Assembly: GCA_020746995.1 (NCBI GenBank)
Contig: JAGPXD010000001.1
Location: forward strand, 930,001 to 994,000
Length of the DNA stretch: 64,000 nucleotides
DNA from: Plectosphaerella cucumerina
Lineage: Eukaryota > Ascomycota > Sordariomycetes > Glomerellales > Plectosphaerellaceae
Direction of reading: 5' to 3'
Positions within the stretch are counted from its first letter, which is position 1, and the number at the start of each line of letters is the position of its first letter. Below the pieces are notes generated by a model. The model was given only the letters and a program-made list of their open reading frames with translations, was not told the DNA's origin and made no database searches. The translations under genes and the position numbers were made by a program. Below, one piece after another: positions 44,997-55,968 of the stretch.

Positions 44997-46485
44997 CTAC
45001 ACCTGGACTTGCACAGGCGGGCAGGCCATGTTGATGATGAAGGTCTGCCCGTCGCGCTCCAGCATCATGGCCATCCAGAGGAGCATGCCAAAGTCGTCTG
45101 CGTTCTGGGACCATTCTGAGAGCTGGTCTTCCACGCCACGTCCGAACGACTGCTCGCCAGTCTCCCCGGGCAGCAGTGGACACTTGAGAAGCAGCAGATC
45201 GCCAAGGGTCAGGACCCGGCTGCCTCTCTGGTGTTTGACTGCGGCCAGCCGTCGATACCGTTTCATCCACTCGTCGTCGGCCGCCGGCTCCCACAGGATG
45301 CTAGTGCAGGGGAGTGGTACGACGATCGCCTCCGGACATTGACCCCGCGAGGGGGTGCGACCTTCAATGTTGAGTAGCAGGTCTATCATGTACAGAAGGC
45401 AGCCGACTCTGGACATTGTCAGCAGTGCAAATCATGCCGAGGCAGGCAACGCACCTTTTCAGGCTTTCCAGAAGCACCCAGTCATCACGCTTCAGGCTGG
45501 CTGGCTCCGGGTCCTGGTGCAGATCTATTTGGCTGAATATGTGCCGGGAGAACGTCTGCAGAGGGAAAATTAGTGTCATCGTGCGAGAGGACCGGAGAGG
45601 CATCTTGGTCACCTCGGCAGTCGAAACCATGCCAGCCGCATTATCCGTCGCCCTCGCCTCCTCAACCTGAGACTGCAACAGGACATACAACACCACGGCT
45701 TGAAGTGCCTGAAGTTGGCGCGGAGTATCCAAGGTCGCAAACTGCAAGGTCAGATCTCCCTTCTCCTGCTTTCAAGATGGACGTACCACAGCGGACAGCC
45801 GAGACACATGCCCGTAGATATGAGGCCACGCCGACTGATCCCCCTCATGTGCGGGAGAGTAACATGCGGCAAGGTTGCTTGCACATACGGCCAGTATATC
45901 TGGTAGGCATGTATGCTGCTGAGCTGCTGAGCAGGGCTTGCTCTGGCGGGCACATGGCGGATGAATGATAGGTGGTAAGTCCTGGCCGGCAGCCATCATG
46001 CGAGGATACTCCGCGATTTTTCTGATAAGCATTCGGGCCGTGAAGGAATCCTCGGCGGCCATACGCACCCGCGGCATGAGCGACTGGCTTTGGTTGCTCT
46101 GTCCTATGCCGAACTCCTGCTGAGCTGCTTCGGATTCCAAGACGAAAAAGCCATGGTTGAGGTCATCTTCATCAGGAGTCCTGTTTGGCAAGCCTCCGGG
46201 TGAAGTGCCATCGAGGAACTCGTCCACAGCCTGGCGGTGTAGGCTGTCTAATTCGTTGGCCTTCTCAGGGGTAGGCTCCGAAGGTTGCGGCGCAGCTCTA
46301 GGCCTCGCCGCCGCAGACCGAATGGCCCTTAGGCTGACGGGCCGGGCCGTCTCGGCGCGATGATGCTGGATGTAGAAACAGTCCAGGTGGCGCTGCGAGC
46401 ATCGCGAACACGGCGTCTCCTGCGTGCATCGGGCTTTTGCCAGCCGGCAGTGGGTGCACGACTTGACGCGGGGTTTGGGAGGCAT
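44997..46485 (-). CDS. Zn(II)2Cys6 transcription factor (AflR-like layout)
   Basis: Exons 46485-45787, 45741-45455 and 45408-44997 (introns 45 and 46 nt) give 465 aa. The zinc cluster is right at the N-terminus: SCTHCRLAKARCTQE and CSRCSQRHLDC. A polar linker of about 80 residues follows, then helical segments such as AEDSFTARMLIRKIAEYP and QALQAVVLYVLLQSQVEEA. The C-terminal part has FSRHIFSQIDLHQDPEPA and VLLESLKRVGCLLYMIDLLL. This compact layout resembles pathway-specific regulators of the AflR kind, which act in the nucleus on nearby biosynthetic genes. The divergent neighbour is a short-chain dehydrogenase, but no backbone synthase (PKS, NRPS, terpene) is in the window. Target genes are unknown. 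Confidence 0.85.
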
Positions 46486-46943
46486 CGATTGGAATGATCG
46501 AGAGTAGCTGAAGCTGAGAAGTCGCTCAAATGCAATGGTTGGTAGACGACAGCGGAGTTGTGACGAATCGGCGTTTAAAGGGGGTGAGCCCCTTTATCCC
46601 CATCCCCACCGTGCTGACGACCTTGGCATCCCCGGACTTCTGATCCAATGACAATTCGCCGGAGATGGAGGCCAATCAAGAGGTCGATTCAGCGGCATCA
46701 CGACGATGTTTGCATCGGTATTTACGATGAAGCACCGGGTGAGCCCTGAAGGAAGCCTGTATTTCCGTCATGGGATGTCGTGTGGGCAGTTGTGGCAATG
46801 GTATAAGTCGCAGCCAGAACCCGAAATGTGACGATGAAAAGGACTCGAGTTCACAGATCAGCCTCCATCTTACTGTTTCACTGACAAACTCGAATCCAAA
46901 CCAAAAACCTCGCAAACAACATTGAATCTTTGACACTCCAAAC
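46486..46943. promoter_or_regulatory. bidirectional promoter of regulator and short-chain dehydrogenase
   Basis: 458 bp between two diverging starts. A perfect inverted repeat, AAAGGGG-GTGAG-CCCCTTT, lies at 46577-46595, about 90-110 bp before the regulator ATG. Its arms contain AGGGG/CCCCT, the stress-response-element core known from yeast Msn2/4 targets. Confidence 0.45.
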
Positions 46944-47989
46944 ATGGCCCCCTCACCCGATCTTTCGTCAGTCAATTTCCACAACCAGACGGCAATTGTT
47001 ACTGGAACGACCAACGGACTCGGCCTGAGCGTCAGCGAGGAGCTCGTCAAGCGCAACATCGGCACCCTCATCATGGGTGTCCGCAATGTCGACAAGGGCG
47101 AACAGGTCAAGGCTGACTTGTTATCCCTATGCCCCGCAAATCAAAAGCCCATCATCCACGTTGTGCCCCTCCAATTGGGCGACTTCAACAGCGTTGTTGC
47201 CTTTGCGGAGAAAGTCCGCAACATCACCTTGACACTCGACATTCTTCTTCTCAACGCCGGCCTAGGCGGGTATGATTTCCGCACCACCGAGAGCGGCCAT
47301 GAGAGTATCATGCAAATCAACGTCTACTCCAACGCCCTCTTGGCCCTCGAGCTGCTCCCGCTCCTAAAACAGACTGCCCTCGCAAAAGGGACGCCCTCAC
47401 GCCTCACCTGGGTCGGCAGCTTCGTGCAGATGGACCACACCCTAGCCAAGAAGCCCCTGTCTCCGGACGAACCCATCATCGCACAGTTCGACGACCCCAA
47501 GCGATTCAACGCCAGCCGCTACCAGGACTCGAAGCTCATGAGCACAATGATCGTCAGGCAACTTGCGCAAAGGGTGGACAGGTCCCTTGTCATCTTCAAC
47601 GAGGTCTCCCCCGGCCCGGTGCTGACGAACTTTGCCTCGTCGTATCCGGCGTACTTCCGAGTGGGGATCGCAATATTGGGGTGTATCATGAGCAAGACGA
47701 AGTCACTTGCCGAGGGCGTGAATAAGTACATCCATGCCGTGGGTGTGGCGGGCGAGGAGACGCATGGGGAGTATATCAGCGATTATGTGGTTGCACCGTA
47801 AGTCGGCCTCATCTGAAGACATGGCCAAGACTGACACGTTCCAGGAGAGCGGAATTTGTTGATACGGAAGTTGGCAAGAGGTTGGAAGAGAAGTTCGTCG
47901 AAGAGGTTATGGAAGAGTGCAAGAGAGCAGACCCCAAATTGGCTGGGCTTGATTCTCTGCAAGAGCCTTTGGGGATTCGATTGGGGTGA
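46944..47989 (+). CDS. short-chain dehydrogenase/reductase
   Basis: Exons 46944-47797 and 47845-47989 (47-nt GT-AG intron) give 332 aa. Classical SDR elements are present: the cofactor motif VTGTTNGLG near residue 19, LLLNAGLGG in place of NNAG, the catalytic Ser in WVGSF and YQDSK for the Tyr-x3-Lys pair. The Arg in GVRN after strand 2 suggests NADPH. The sequence after PGPVLTNF has a moderately hydrophobic segment (YFRVGIAILGCIM). The second exon adds a charged C-terminal helix. It probably reduces a ketone or oxidises an alcohol in a small-molecule pathway; substrate unknown. It faces the regulator at 44997-46485 across a short shared promoter, so control by that protein is likely. Confidence 0.9.
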
Positions 47990-48890
47990 GGATCATCCGA
48001 AGTGGCATCAAGGGGTACACCTCTTCTGCAAAATATCTCATATTAAGAACTCAGAGCATACTTCAATATCGTTATCACGAACAAATTTGTCTTCTCCTTG
48101 CACCGCAGAATATTCACTCGTCAGGCAGCCAGCTCAGTACTCCACTTGTAACATGTCACCTATAGCACGTATGGAACGAACGCGTGCCTTCCTTTATAAC
48201 CCCCCAACGTCCCGTACCTTCCATCGATCCCCCGTCAGTGTCCCAACGCGACCGTAGCTTAGCGGTAATATTGTCAGACAATTTTGGCATGACGGGAGGG
48301 TTTGACGGTTTGATTCCCACGCGGACCGAGTAAAACTTCACTCCAGTTTTCTACCCCTCCGGATTCCTGCGTAACAGGATGCCCGGAGGGGGTCTTTATG
48401 CTATTTTGCAGGCTTCTCACTGCGGCTAGTGTTGTTCCTTGGCAGACAGACTGAAAATACAGCATGTATGGCAGATACAGCCAGGCACAGATGGCCAGTC
48501 ACATACACAGCATCTTTCATTCTTAGCACTCCCTATGGAACTGCCAAGTCTCAGGCCTGCCTGCCGGCGTTCTCCTCTCACCCGAGGCCACCACTGCAAG
48601 CCCAATAGGAGGGGCCGAACACTACGGGCCCAGCCGCTGGCTGCAGCAAACATGCAGGACAGTTCTCGTCCCCAGACCGGACCCCATGAGTGTGGAGGCG
48701 AACGGGCAATCATACCCCGGCAGGGGACATCCCATTTGTCTTCGGCACTCTGCCCTGGGGGTGCGGGGAAAGGCACACTCTAAATTTCATTCAGATCGGC
48801 CATTGAAACCCTAACAAGAATGGCGCGCACCTAATCCAGCCCTCCCCCGGCTCACATTACCCCGAGCCACGAATTGATGCGACTTGGAAC
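47990..48890. other. spacer with a tRNA-like but non-folding patch
   Basis: 0.9 kb without a gene. At about 48256-48320 (+) there are words close to pol III A and B boxes (TAGCTTAGCGGTA, GGTTTGATTCC), but acceptor and T stems do not pair. I call no tRNA. Confidence 0.4.
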
Positions 48891-49700
48891 TCAGGCCTCA
48901 ACCGGCGTCTCAACCGGGGCCTCGACAGGCGGGTCAACAGGCGCTCCCGTCTTGATGACCTCCCAAATCCACTCGCTCAGCTCCTCCTCCTGCTCGAGCC
49001 ACGGCTTCAAGCACCTCAGCTTCTTGGTAACGAGATCCGCGACCAGAGTCGCGAAGACGCGCTCGCCCCAGGGGTTCAGGTGGGTGCGATCGCGCGTCGG
49101 TCCCTCAAGGTTGAACTCATCCGCCCCCACCTGTCCGAGCGCCTGCACGAACTCGGTGCTCGCCTTGTTCAGATCGATGTATGGCGTACGGACCTCCTTG
49201 GCCGCAGCAATCGTCCTATTCCTCTCGTTCGCGAGATTTTGCACCACCAGACCACCGCTGAACGTCCTCCTCGTCAGCGACGTGACGAGCAGCGGCGTGC
49301 CGCCCGCGGCGCGGACCTCGCCGGCGAGACGCTCGAGATTGGCCTGGTAATCGTCGAGGGTGATGTTCTTCTCGACCTTTTGGTCGTTGTGGCCGAACTG
49401 GATGGTGACGTAGACATCGTGGGATTCGGCGGTGGAGCGGACGGCGTCGAGGACGCGGGCCCAGTGGCCACCTGATACAAAGTCGACGGAGGTGGCGCCG
49501 CTCTTGGCGAAGTTTGTGCCGACGGCGGGGGAGACGAGGTAGGAGGTGACGAAGGGGTCGCCCCAGCCGCCGCGGGTGGCGGTTGTCGAGTCGCCGGCGA
49601 GGTAGAAGGCGGGGGGTTTCTTGGAGCAGCGGTGGCGGGGCTCGGGGGCGGAGAGGGCGGTCTGCATGAGGCCGGCTGTGAGGAGGAGGAAGAACTTCAT
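48891..49700 (-). CDS. secreted rhamnogalacturonan acetylesterase-type SGNH hydrolase (CE12-like)
   Basis: Single exon, 269 aa. A signal peptide (MKFFLLLTAGLMQTALS) precedes an SGNH-fold esterase. The catalytic Ser is in block I (FYLAGDSTTA), Gly in block II, Asn in block III (IQFGHND) and Asp/His in block V (DRTHLNPWG). The GDST and GHND forms are those of the rhamnogalacturonan acetylesterase family. The enzyme should remove acetyl groups from pectin hairy regions outside the cell. A TATA-like ATAAAT at about 49781 lies on the coding strand some 80 bp upstream. The last 16 residues are an unusual Pro/Val/Glu repeat (PVDPPVEAPVETPVEA) beyond the end of the normal domain. Family confident; exact substrate inferred. 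Confidence 0.9.
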   Translation of the reverse strand: MKFFLLLTAGLMQTALSAPEPRHRCSKKPPAFYLAGDSTTATRGGWGDPFVTSYLVSPAVGTNFAKSGATSVDFVSGGHWARVLDAVRSTAESHDVYVTIQFGHNDQKVEKNITLDDYQANLERLAGEVRAAGGTPLLVTSLTRRTFSGGLVVQNLANERNRTIAAAKEVRTPYIDLNKASTEFVQALGQVGADEFNLEGPTRDRTHLNPWGERVFATLVADLVTKKLRCLKPWLEQEEELSEWIWEVIKTGAPVDPPVEAPVETPVEA

Positions 49701-50661
49701 GATGGAGGAGGTAAGGGGGGATGTTGAGGTTGAGGGTGTTGGGGAGTCTCTTGGCGAGTTGTGGGCGACATGCTGGTGGTATTTATGCTTGATCTTGCGT
49801 GATGATGAAATGGTCCACCTGTCCAGAGCCGAGAGAAGGATGAAATCTCCTTCGTGGAATTACAATGGCCCCCTTGTGGCGGTTGAGGAGAGCGCGTTTA
49901 GATGCCCCGAGAAACGAGGCAGAGATCCGCTCGGCCGGTGCGGGTGACGATGTAGCAATGATCGGCTCTTGGTCCCCATTTCGACATTTGCGGGGGCGGG
50001 GGCGGGGGTCTTGAGAGGCAGGAATAATTGTCAAGGTGGCTTCAGAAAGGTATCTCCTGGGGTTGCTTTGGTGATGGATCAAGAGGGCACTGTCCGAGAG
50101 TTTGGAGGTTTAGGAGTCGGACGAGAGGAAGTCGTCGCTTTCGGTTCGACCTGCAGCCCTGTCTGAAGTCGTGCTTGATGGCTTCGACCTGCTCCCCATG
50201 GCCAACTTGAAGTGCACAGGAGTGGACATGGACATGCTCGTGTGCCTCGTACGGAAGCAGTACCCGTCCAGCGTCAACTGTCTTCAAGTTCATGGGCCTC
50301 CAAGTCCCAGCTTCAAGTTGTGTCGACTGGATGTCTCACAGCAAGCATGGCCAAGCCCGTACCCGCGCGGCCCGAGTCCCCCGGACTTGCTTCCCCGACT
50401 CTCCCGCACTCGGCATGCCGGCGCAGGGTGGCAAAGCTCCGTCTCAGCTCAGGCGCCATGCCATCTGACACGGGATTCGCTGACAGGTCACGTCCCCCCG
50501 GCATTCGACATCGACGACGTAACCGCGGGGCAAACTAAGGTAAACCTCCATCCTTCTGCCTGGCGCATCTTCACCACCAAGTCCCGAACCATCACCACCA
50601 CGCATCAACCCACGATATCCCGTACGACTTCATCGCTGCTCGTACGCCGGCGCCGCCCGCC
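49701..50661. other. divergent promoter region
   Basis: 0.96 kb between diverging starts. The open frames here (for example 50171-50665) lack any domain or start context. Confidence 0.4.
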
Positions 50662-51462
50662 ATGATCGTTCCTATCGTCCCCGACCCCGACTCCGAGTCG
50701 TGCTGCACCTGCGCCTCCCTCCTGCACAACGTCCCCCAAACAGCCCCCGGCTCCGAGAAACCTCTCCCCTTCCCCCGACGTCTCCCATGCTGCAACCGCA
50801 TCATCTGCGGCTCCTGTCTCCACGTAAACATCCCTCTCCTCTTCTTCCCCTATTCCCAGCTAACAAACCCACCACAGTCCAACGCCCGCTTCGCCTCCTA
50901 CTGCCCCTACTGCCAAACATCAACCCCCTCCCTCCCCCCTCGCCTCAAATCTCCCCCTCCGACCCTCCCCCCCGACTCCCCTCCACCACCCTACCGCCAC
51001 TCCCCCTCCCCTCCCCCATCCAAGGCCGAAGCCGACTCCCAACCCCAAGACGTCCTCCACTTCCTCGACCACGAGCACGACACAATCCCCTCCCTCTCCC
51101 TACGCTACAACGTCCCCGCCCCCGTCCTCCGCCGCGCCAACAACCTCACAAGCGACCACCTCCTCGCCGCGCGCCGCACCGTCCTCATCCCCGCCTCCCA
51201 TTACTCCGGAGGCACCAGCCTCTCCCCGCGCCCTATAGCCGGCGAGCTCGACGAGCGTCGCAAGGCCGCCGTACGCCGCTTCATGGTGACCTGTAAAGTC
51301 GCAGACTACGACGTCGCGACGCTCTACCTCGAACAGGCCGGGCATGACCTCCACGCCGCTGTCGAGCAGTATCTAGGCGACGACGCCTGGGAGCGCGCAC
51401 ATCCCAAGGGCAAGGGCAAGGCAAAAGCAGAGTCATCACGGAGGGGCTTGTTTCGCTGGTGA
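50662..51462 (+). CDS. intracellular LysM-domain protein with Cys-rich N-terminus
   Basis: Exons 50662-50823 and 50878-51462 give 248 aa. The 54-nt intron (GTAAAC, branch CTAAC, CACAG) has no stop and a length divisible by three, so a retained form of 266 aa is also possible. Splicing brings GSCLH next to SNARFASYCPYCQ, which fits a Cys-rich zinc-binding module: CCTCA, PCCNRIICGSC, CPYC. A Pro-rich linker follows. A LysM-like segment lies near residues 125-170 of the spliced protein (HFLDHEHDTIPSLSLRYN, then NNLTSDHLLAARRTVLIP). The C-terminus (AVRRFMVTCKVADYDVATLY) looks like a UBA/CUE-type helical bundle before a basic tail. There is no signal peptide, so it should be intracellular, unlike secreted chitin-binding LysM effectors. 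Function unknown. Confidence 0.8.
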   Translation: MIVPIVPDPDSESCCTCASLLHNVPQTAPGSEKPLPFPRRLPCCNRIICGSCLHVNIPLLFFPYSQLTNPPQSNARFASYCPYCQTSTPSLPPRLKSPPPTLPPDSPPPPYRHSPSPPPSKAEADSQPQDVLHFLDHEHDTIPSLSLRYNVPAPVLRRANNLTSDHLLAARRTVLIPASHYSGGTSLSPRPIAGELDERRKAAVRRFMVTCKVADYDVATLYLEQAGHDLHAAVEQYLGDDAWERAHPKGKGKAKAESSRRGLFRW

Positions 51463-51686
51463 AGAAGGTTCACGAGTTCGAGCATGCATATTCGGGGGTA
51501 TTTGCTTTCATTCATCATCGCTGTCTGTACCACCACCGGGCGTCTGGTCTCGCCCTCGGGTTCTGCACCCACACCGTTATATACCCAGATAGAGCGTGGG
51601 AAGACACACTCCCAACAAGCAACCGCCCCAACGCCAGTGCTTCGCCTAAAAACAAGAACGATAAAAACATACACCGCTCATTACGC

Positions 51687-54600
51687 TCAGAAAGCAGAAC
51701 GCGTCCGCAGATCCGAGATCTTCCTCTCAATCTCCCGCACCGACCGATCCAGCTCCCCTGCAATCATCTGCTTCTTGTCGTTTGGAAGCAGCGTGTATCG
51801 CTCGCACAGGTCGCCGTCGATGACGCCCTTGACCGGCGCATAGTAGCCCCTGTACATCAGGTGGTCGCGGCCCGCCAGCGGCGCGTCCTCGCTGCGCAGG
51901 TGCTGCTCGAGCGTCGCGAAGAAGTCGGCGTCCTCGCGAGTGACGAAGGGAATCAGCACACCGATCGTGCCGCTGATGCCGCTCCACAGGAGCACGTCCT
52001 GGCCGCCCACCACCAGGCTCGTCTTTGTGATGCTCGTCGGAATGTCCTGCGCGTAGAAGTGGCTGACCAAGTTCAGACGGTGCGGCGTGCCGTGCAGGTA
52101 GCCTCGCGTGTTGAGGAGGTGCACGCCCGCACCCTCGCTGTCGGCCTCTTGGCTGGCCTTTTCCGGTGCACGCATGATCCACAGGTTGCCGAACTTGTCG
52201 CCGCCCGCGACCGACTCGTAGTCGACCATGGTAGTGCAAGTCGTCCAGCGCGCCACCGTATCGTCCACGAAGGGAATGAGGCTGTTCGTGTCTGCCTTGT
52301 ACACCACGTACGTGACGCCTTGCTGGACGTCGCCCACAATGATGCGGTTGCCTTGCGTGCTCAGCGACTTGATGAGCTGCGCTGCCACCTCGGCCTGCGC
52401 CTTTCTCAGCAGCTGCCGCATGCCTAGGTCGTACACCCGCAGCATCTTGCCGATACCCGCCAGGAGCTTGCCCTGGAAGGCGATCAGCGCTGTCGGCGCC
52501 TCCTCCACCTTGGTCTTGTGAATGAACTCCAGCTCCTTGCCGTCTGGGCTGAAGCGATAGATGTGGATGTATCCCTCAGTGCATGACCTAGGGTTGAGCA
52601 CCATGTCCTTGCCGGTGCCTACCACCAGGAACGCCTCGTTATCCTGGCTCGTGAACGAAACGATGGCGGCGCTGACAGCGGCCTCGTTGTTTTCGAGGTG
52701 GACCGTCTGTAGTGTCTGCAGCTCTTCCGACAGCGGATCAATGACGTTAATGCATGATGCCCAGTGACCCTTGCTCCTCGGGTAGCCAAACTCGAGCGGC
52801 GGCAGCACACGCGCGTCGCCGTTGGTCACGCTGGGGTCGGCCAACAGCTGTGCCCGCAGGTCCGGCGGCAGCGTGTGGTTGTCTGCCTCGATAGTGTAGA
52901 ACATGGGATGTTCAGGGTGCTTGACCAGACGGCGCGGCGTGTGGTTGAGTGGAATGGACTTTTGCGTCAGAGTGTCGCCCAGCTTCTCGACAGAGAAAAT
53001 CCTGTTGCGTGTCAGCGATGATGGCCATGAAACGCGAGTCCGGTGTGATTGAGGACAGAAGATGCACTTCAGTAGGAACAATTGGTAATGTATGCGTAAA
53101 ACCTCATAGCCTTGTAGGCGTAGGTCCCGTTTTTCATCATGTGTGCAGAGGAAAGGGGGGAGAGACGAAGAAAGGGGGACAACCGTACCTGAGAGACTGG
53201 CCTTGAATACCAACGACACCCTCCTCGCACTGCTCGCTGCTGAAGTTCCATCCCCATTCGAGGTCGACGTAGTTGAGTGGCGTCACGACGAAGCCCTTTG
53301 TGATGGGGTCGGCGTAGCCAAGCCACGGCCGGGAGCTGAGGCCGAGGACGCACGTCCTTCCCTGAACGGTGACCTGGAATAGCTTGACGGGGCGAGGGCC
53401 GAGGAATTTCTGCCTCGTGTCGGTGAGCTCGCCAGTCACCTCGTCCAGAACCGTCCTCAGGTAGACACCCGAGTGGAGGCCGATGTGCAGGTAGAGTGTG
53501 GAGCCGCCCGAGGAAGAGTCCTCCATGGACATGACGGCCAGGGACGTGGGCGGCGCGGTCAGGGCCTGGACAGACTTGCTTTCCAGCGTGCTCTCAGGGT
53601 CGAGGCTGAGGACACGCACAGTGCTGTCATCACAACCAACCGCCAGGAACGAGCTGCGGAGGCGGCCCTCAGGCACCTCGCCGAGGCTTAGGCAGGTGAC
53701 AGTGCCGAACATCTCCTTCTTCTCGTCGTACTCGGCCAGCGCGCCATCCGAGTCCATCTCAAAGTAGACAATCTCGCCAGAGCTGAGGGCGACGGCGACT
53801 TGGTGCTGGTTGGTCGTTGCGGCCACGATGGAACGGTGCTGTGGCGCCGCCCACTCGTTCACCTGGCCGTACCTGATATGCCTGATGCCCTTGGGATGCA
53901 CCTGGATCAAACCATCGTCACCGAGGAGCTGGGCGGCCAGCGTGGGCACCGACGTCAAGAAGCCCGAGTCGCTGACCTCCTCGACAGTCTCGCCAATGCT
54001 GAGCACCAGCGTGGCGTTGGCAAAGGAGAGCACAATGTAGGCATCGTACTCGTCACCACGGTTGAGCTTGAGCGTCCAGACGGCCGACGGGATGCCTGGC
54101 AGCTCTGAAGCGACAATCTCGTTCACCTCCAGGCCATGTTTCAGCATCCGGAAGGTGCTCCTGGCGCCGTTACCACAGGCGGTGTAGATCTGGGGGGCGT
54201 CCTCGCCAGTCAGGTTGGCAACCTTGCAGTCGAGGAGAGGGTTCATCGAGTCGACGCTCTCGACGAGGGCCAGGTTCTCCAGGGGGCGGGGGTAGAAGTA
54301 GACGGCTTCGTAGGGCTTCGTAGGGTCGGCGCTGAATGCCTCGCTGCTGAACTCGAGCTCCTCGTCGTCATCGCCAAGCTTCTCGAACTGGTAGAAGTGG
54401 TAATCGCCAAATTGGCTCGCCGCGAAGAGAAAACCGCTCTTGAGGATGCAGAGGCTCGATGCCACGGGGATGGTGTCGAAGTACTTGATCTTGAGCTTCT
54501 GCACCTCACCGGTGGGATTGCCCTCGGCGTCCTCGGCCATATCTATGGTCACCTTGAACAGGTCGCCGTCATCGGTCTGTAGGAGGAAGAAGAAAGCGCC

Positions 54601-55635
54601 TGCGCTGCCCTTCAGCTTGTGCATGACACCAGACACGATGTGGCGCTTGCGCGAGGGGTCCTCGGTGGCGCCGCGTCGCCGAGGGATGGCTACCCGGAAG
54701 GCGTCCTGGTTGGAGTGACGGTAGGTGATATTCTCTTCGCCGCACACTAGGACACCACTGGGACCGTCGTTGCCTCCAGGGACCTGGAAGAGGAGCGATG
54801 CCGTGGGATCCACGGGCTCTGACCACTTCCTCACGACGTGGTTCAGACCCAGGTCCAACTCGTAGTAGACGAGTTGCGTCTCGACATCTTGGGCAGCTTG
54901 ACCGGTAGGGTCCTGATCGGCCTCGGCGTACTCAATCTCGAGAGCGGCGAAGACGGGGTTGGCGTAACCAACATCCAGCGCGACCATGGAGAGCACAAGG
55001 ACGCCTGGCTTGTGGGCCTCCAGAGGCGACGAGATGGTCAACTCGGCCTGGGAGTTTCTGTTCAGAACGTAGACGAGCTTGTTCTTCTCGACCGAGGCGA
55101 TGAGGCACGCCCTGCCCTTCGGATCCGCGGCCAGGTACTCGCCAGGCACAACGCGACGGACGCCCGACTTTCCAAATGTCTCCAGGTGGAGACGGTTGAA
55201 GCGGTTCTGTGCGGGAACGTACTCGATGATGGCAATCCGGCCCGAGTCGGTCGCCAGGATCACGTAGTCTAGGGATCAACGCTTTAGCGCAATGCTCTCA
55301 CGAGTGGCTGCGGCGTCCCGCTCTTCAGGAAACGGAGGCTTCTCGAATCACTATGAGGCCAAAAAGGAGGGGGTTGGGGAGAATGGCTTACCCTTGTTGC
55401 TGCCTGCCAGGCGGAAGGCCGCGATGGACCGGATGATGCCAAAGACGTCGTGCGACAGCATGGTGACGACCTTGCCCTGCGCGGGATCAGGCCGCCAAAG
55501 GGTGAGGCGGGAACCGGACGCCGTGATGACCTGCTGCTCCTTTGTGCCGGAGAACTGCCCCAGGACGGCCGTCGTCACGTTTGTGGGCGGCTGGACCGTC
55601 AGGGAGTACAGAAACATGTTGGAGGTGGTAGCCAT
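51687..55635 (-). CDS. RSE1: pre-mRNA splicing factor RSE1 (SF3b subunit 3 / SAP130)
   Basis: Exons 55635-55392, 55268-53189 and 53001-51687 give 1212 aa, the usual size. RSE1 is the large triple-propeller scaffold of the SF3b complex in U2 snRNP, needed for branch-site recognition. Recognisable segments run from MFLYSLTVQPPTNVTTAVLG and DYVILATDSGRIAIIEY through YPRPLENLALVESVDSMNPL to the CPSF-A-type C-terminus with GYYAPVKGVIDGDLCERY and IAGELDRSVREIERKI. Introns are 123 nt and 187 nt; the second is long for this window and itself contains an open frame. Head-to-head with MSS51 across 333 bp, which probably forms a bidirectional housekeeping promoter. Identification is secure. Confidence 0.96.
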
Positions 55636-55968
55636 CGTGGCAGCTGAGGCGCAGAAGCTCTGCGCGGCATCAGCTGGGAGATGGGGGTGGCCTTGTGATG
55701 GATTGAAGAAGTGCGACCGAGCGCGCGATTGAGGGAGGGAGCGGTGCGGTGCGGTGCTGGTGAAGGTTCGGTACAAAATTTCGAAGCTCGTTTGAAAACA
55801 CGCGCGCCGGCTGGAGCTGTGGTGGGGCGGGACACTTTCGGAACTCGGGGTCGGTTTATCCGGCATGGGCCAAAAATTCCCCGGCCCACGTCGGAAGATG
55901 CATTGGATCAGCATCATGATCCCACGCCGTTGTTGCAAAAGACAGTCGAGCTACGCAACTTGATCGCC
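55636..55968. promoter_or_regulatory. bidirectional promoter between RSE1 and MSS51
   Basis: 333 bp between diverging housekeeping starts. I saw no TATA box on either strand. Confidence 0.5.

Noticed and set aside
48250..48330. tRNA gene
   Set aside because: A- and B-box-like words are present, but acceptor and T stems do not pair and no anticodon arm forms.
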